Positions 60,084 to 61,753 of a stretch of 61,753 nt of DNA are shown here, piece after piece. The stretch is taken from positions 66,640 through 128,392 of the forward strand of contig JAMPIG010000001.1 of assembly GCA_023662875.1 (NCBI GenBank), in the 5' to 3' direction. The position numbers and the translations under genes are program-made. The notes below the pieces were generated by a model, which was given only the letters and a program-made list of their open reading frames with translations, was not told where the DNA came from and did not search any database. How positions within the stretch are numbered: position 1 is the first letter of the stretch; each line of letters opens with the position of its first letter. This DNA is from Roseburia sp. GTDB lineage: Bacteria; Bacillota; Clostridia; Lachnospirales; Lachnospiraceae.

Positions 60084-60109
60084 AAAGAGGCCTGAAAGGG
60101 TCTTTTTTC
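60084..60109 (+). terminator. recN terminator at the 5' end of the spoIVB transcript
   Basis: AAAGAGGCC (60084-60092) pairs with GGTCTTTTT (60099-60107) with two wobble pairs, followed by more T. It lies 8 bp after the candidate sigma-G -10. Confidence 0.65.
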
Positions 60110-60154
60110 TGTTGCGATCGCTTTTGGCTGCGGAAAGCATGGGAGTGTGTGTAG

Positions 60155-61507
60155 ATGAGACAGGACAGAGACGAAAACGAGAGAATCAAGGAAGAGGCGG
60201 GAAAGAACATGGCCGCCCTGCTTTGGAATTGGCGTACCGACAGAAAAAGAAGAAGGATTTACCGCGGCGGCCTGCTGGCAGCTCTGACCGTCAGCTGCGC
60301 CGTTTTGGTCGGCACGGTGTTTTACCAGATCGACAGCAGCATTCCCTCCGTTATCAACATCCGCGCTGGCGAAGAGGAGTCGTTGGACTTAAAGCTCCCT
60401 GCCAGGGCGCAGATCGTCAGTGTCAGCGACCAGGGAGTCAGCAATATTCCGGAGGGAGCCGTAGAGATCGACCTGAGCCGGAAGGTTACCATGAAGGTAT
60501 CGCCGGAGTCCGAGTATCAGATGCAGGTAAAGCTTTTCGGTTTTTTGCCCGTAAAACAGGTCGGCATACGGGTCATTGAAGACCAGGAACTGATTCCGGT
60601 CGGCAGGCCGGTGGGGATTTATGTGGAAACAGAAGGAATTCTGATTGTGGGAGCGGGGGAATTCCAGGGTTTGGACGGTATGAGTTATTCTCCCGGAAAG
60701 AATATAGTCCGATCCGGCGATTATGTCCGCAAGGTGAACGGAGAAGAAGTCACGGAGAAGGAAGAGCTGATCCGCATGGTAAAAGAGAGCGGCGGCCAGG
60801 CGATAACGCTGACGGTAGAGCGGGACGGCGAGATCATGGATCTTCTGGTGAAGCCGGAGAAGGACGCCGCCGGAGACTATAAGATCGGCGTCTGGGTGCG
60901 GGATAACGCCCAGGGAGTCGGGACGATGACTTATATTGACAGCCAGGGAAACTTCGGCGCGCTGGGCCACGGAATTAATGACGTAGACACCAGCACCCTG
61001 ATGCATATGGAAGGCGGAGTCCTCTATGAGACCAGCATCGTAGAGATTAAAAAGGGAGCGGTGGGAAATCCCGGGGAGATGACCGGGATGATCATCTATT
61101 CCGACGACCGGATTCTGGGGCGGATCGACGGCAACAGTGTCCGGGGTATTTTCGGAACCTGCAATTCCAAGGCCCTGGCTATGGGAGTGGAGGAACCCCT
61201 TCCCATCGGCCTGAAGCAGGAGATTGAAAAGGGGCCGGCGCAGATCCTCTGCACGGTGGACGGCATGGCAAAATACTATGATATCGAGATCACGGACATC
61301 CATCTCGACCACGATAACATCAATCGTGGAATCGAGCTGGAGGTCACCGACAGCAGACTGCTGGAGATTACAGGGGGGATTGTGCAGGGGATGAGCGGCA
61401 GCCCGATCATCCAGAACGGGAAGTTTATCGGCGCGGTGACCCACGTGCTGGTGCAGGACAGTAAGAAAGGGTACGGGATCTTTATTGAGAATATGCTGGA
61501 GCATTGA
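60155..61507 (+). CDS. spoIVB: SpoIVB peptidase
   Basis: The 450-residue forespore serine peptidase triggers sigma-K activation by cleaving SpoIVFA. It has an N-terminal membrane helix (LLAALTVSCAVLVGTVFY), a PDZ domain (about 150-235) with GKNIVRSGDYVRKVNGEEV, and a chymotrypsin-like protease domain with the conserved GALGHGIND and the serine in IVQGMSGSPIIQNGK. The start is ATG with GAGTGTGTAG upstream. Synteny predicts spo0A next. Confidence 0.96.
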   Translation: MRQDRDENERIKEEAGKNMAALLWNWRTDRKRRRIYRGGLLAALTVSCAVLVGTVFYQIDSSIPSVINIRAGEEESLDLKLPARAQIVSVSDQGVSNIPEGAVEIDLSRKVTMKVSPESEYQMQVKLFGFLPVKQVGIRVIEDQELIPVGRPVGIYVETEGILIVGAGEFQGLDGMSYSPGKNIVRSGDYVRKVNGEEVTEKEELIRMVKESGGQAITLTVERDGEIMDLLVKPEKDAAGDYKIGVWVRDNAQGVGTMTYIDSQGNFGALGHGINDVDTSTLMHMEGGVLYETSIVEIKKGAVGNPGEMTGMIIYSDDRILGRIDGNSVRGIFGTCNSKALAMGVEEPLPIGLKQEIEKGPAQILCTVDGMAKYYDIEITDIHLDHDNINRGIELEVTDSRLLEITGGIVQGMSGSPIIQNGKFIGAVTHVLVQDSKKGYGIFIENMLEH

Positions 61508-61631
61508 GGCCGGGCGGGCAGTGTGAATATAAATTTATCATTGTTACAGTTTGAGCATCATTTCAATTGATGGAGCGTTACGACTCACACATCATTTGGC
61601 TTAAGTGGATTTCAGACCGCACATGTTTTTG

Positions 61632-61660
61632 TTGAGTCCCCTGTAAAAATATGATATTAT
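61632..61660 (+). promoter_or_regulatory. Promoter of the next gene (probably spo0A)
   Basis: TTGAGT (61632-61637), 17 bp, TATTAT (61655-61660) with a TGA extension. The window ends with AAAGGAGGT (61744-61752), a perfect Shine-Dalgarno for a gene beginning just outside. The 125 bp after the spoIVB stop show nothing else I can support. Confidence 0.65.
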
Positions 61661-61753
61661 TACATTGGTGTTTAAAGAAGACTGTAATTGACCATGACAT
61701 GAAGAAAAGAGAAATCTTTCAGCCTTATATTTTATGTGGCTGCAAAGGAGGTA

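Overview
This window looks like a chromosomal segment of a spore-forming, anaerobic clostridium, most likely a Lachnospiraceae relative with fairly high GC. The evidence is the complete spoIIIAA-AH cluster, spoIVB, the clostridial order Asp23-like/nusB/xseA/xseB/ispA/dxs/tlyA/nadK/argR/recN/spoIVB, a HrcA-type CIRCE operator, and Firmicutes-style ribosome binding sites and promoters. No phage, IS element, rRNA or CRISPR array was recognised.

Region 1 (1-4415, minus strand) is an ECF sigma factor / zinc-binding anti-sigma factor / ABC-2 exporter operon with an ECF-type promoter in front of the sigma gene. One permease gene has an in-frame TGA at codon 5 of its better-supported start. Region 2 (4470-12763, plus) holds two 2-hydroxyacyl-CoA dehydratase-family subunits, dihydrofolate reductase, a branched-chain aminotransferase, a parvulin-type lipoprotein foldase, and htpG behind a perfect CIRCE element. 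Region 3 (12779-20040, mainly minus) has a long hairpin, a predicted regulator joining an HTH domain to MotA-like and FliG-like segments, a large binding-protein-like lipoprotein, a membrane-anchored protein, and a histidine kinase/response regulator pair.

Region 4 (20296-25652) has a coiled-coil protein made of 15-residue repeats, followed by a uronate catabolic operon: KduI, KduD-type dehydrogenase, a second RpiB/DhuI-type isomerase, a KDPG aldolase with a C-terminal extension, and KDG kinase. Region 5 (25688-32302) has a lipoprotein, tRNA-Leu(AAG), a 40-residue basic small ORF with its own promoter and terminator, and the most system-like unknown locus in the window: two ABC exporter half-transporters, each with an N-terminal PH-like domain and a zinc ribbon, flanking a DUF1854-type protein. 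Region 6 (32533-40357) has a macro-domain/HTH-like fusion beside a VWA protein, a membrane-bound spermidine-synthase-like protein, a TauE/SafE exporter, a transglutaminase-like protein, a small ORF containing a hairpin, and an MFS exporter.

Region 7 (40368-61753) is the sporulation and housekeeping core. Two candidate sigma-E promoters serve spoIIIA, followed by deoB, prfC, a second transglutaminase-like lipoprotein and the nusB-to-recN cluster. spoIVB follows a candidate sigma-G promoter. The window ends just after a good promoter and a perfect Shine-Dalgarno sequence for the next gene, which by synteny is probably spo0A. Several intergenic patterns cross these regions: a leader repeat shared by three unrelated genes, and purine-rich repetitive spacers inside otherwise tight operons.
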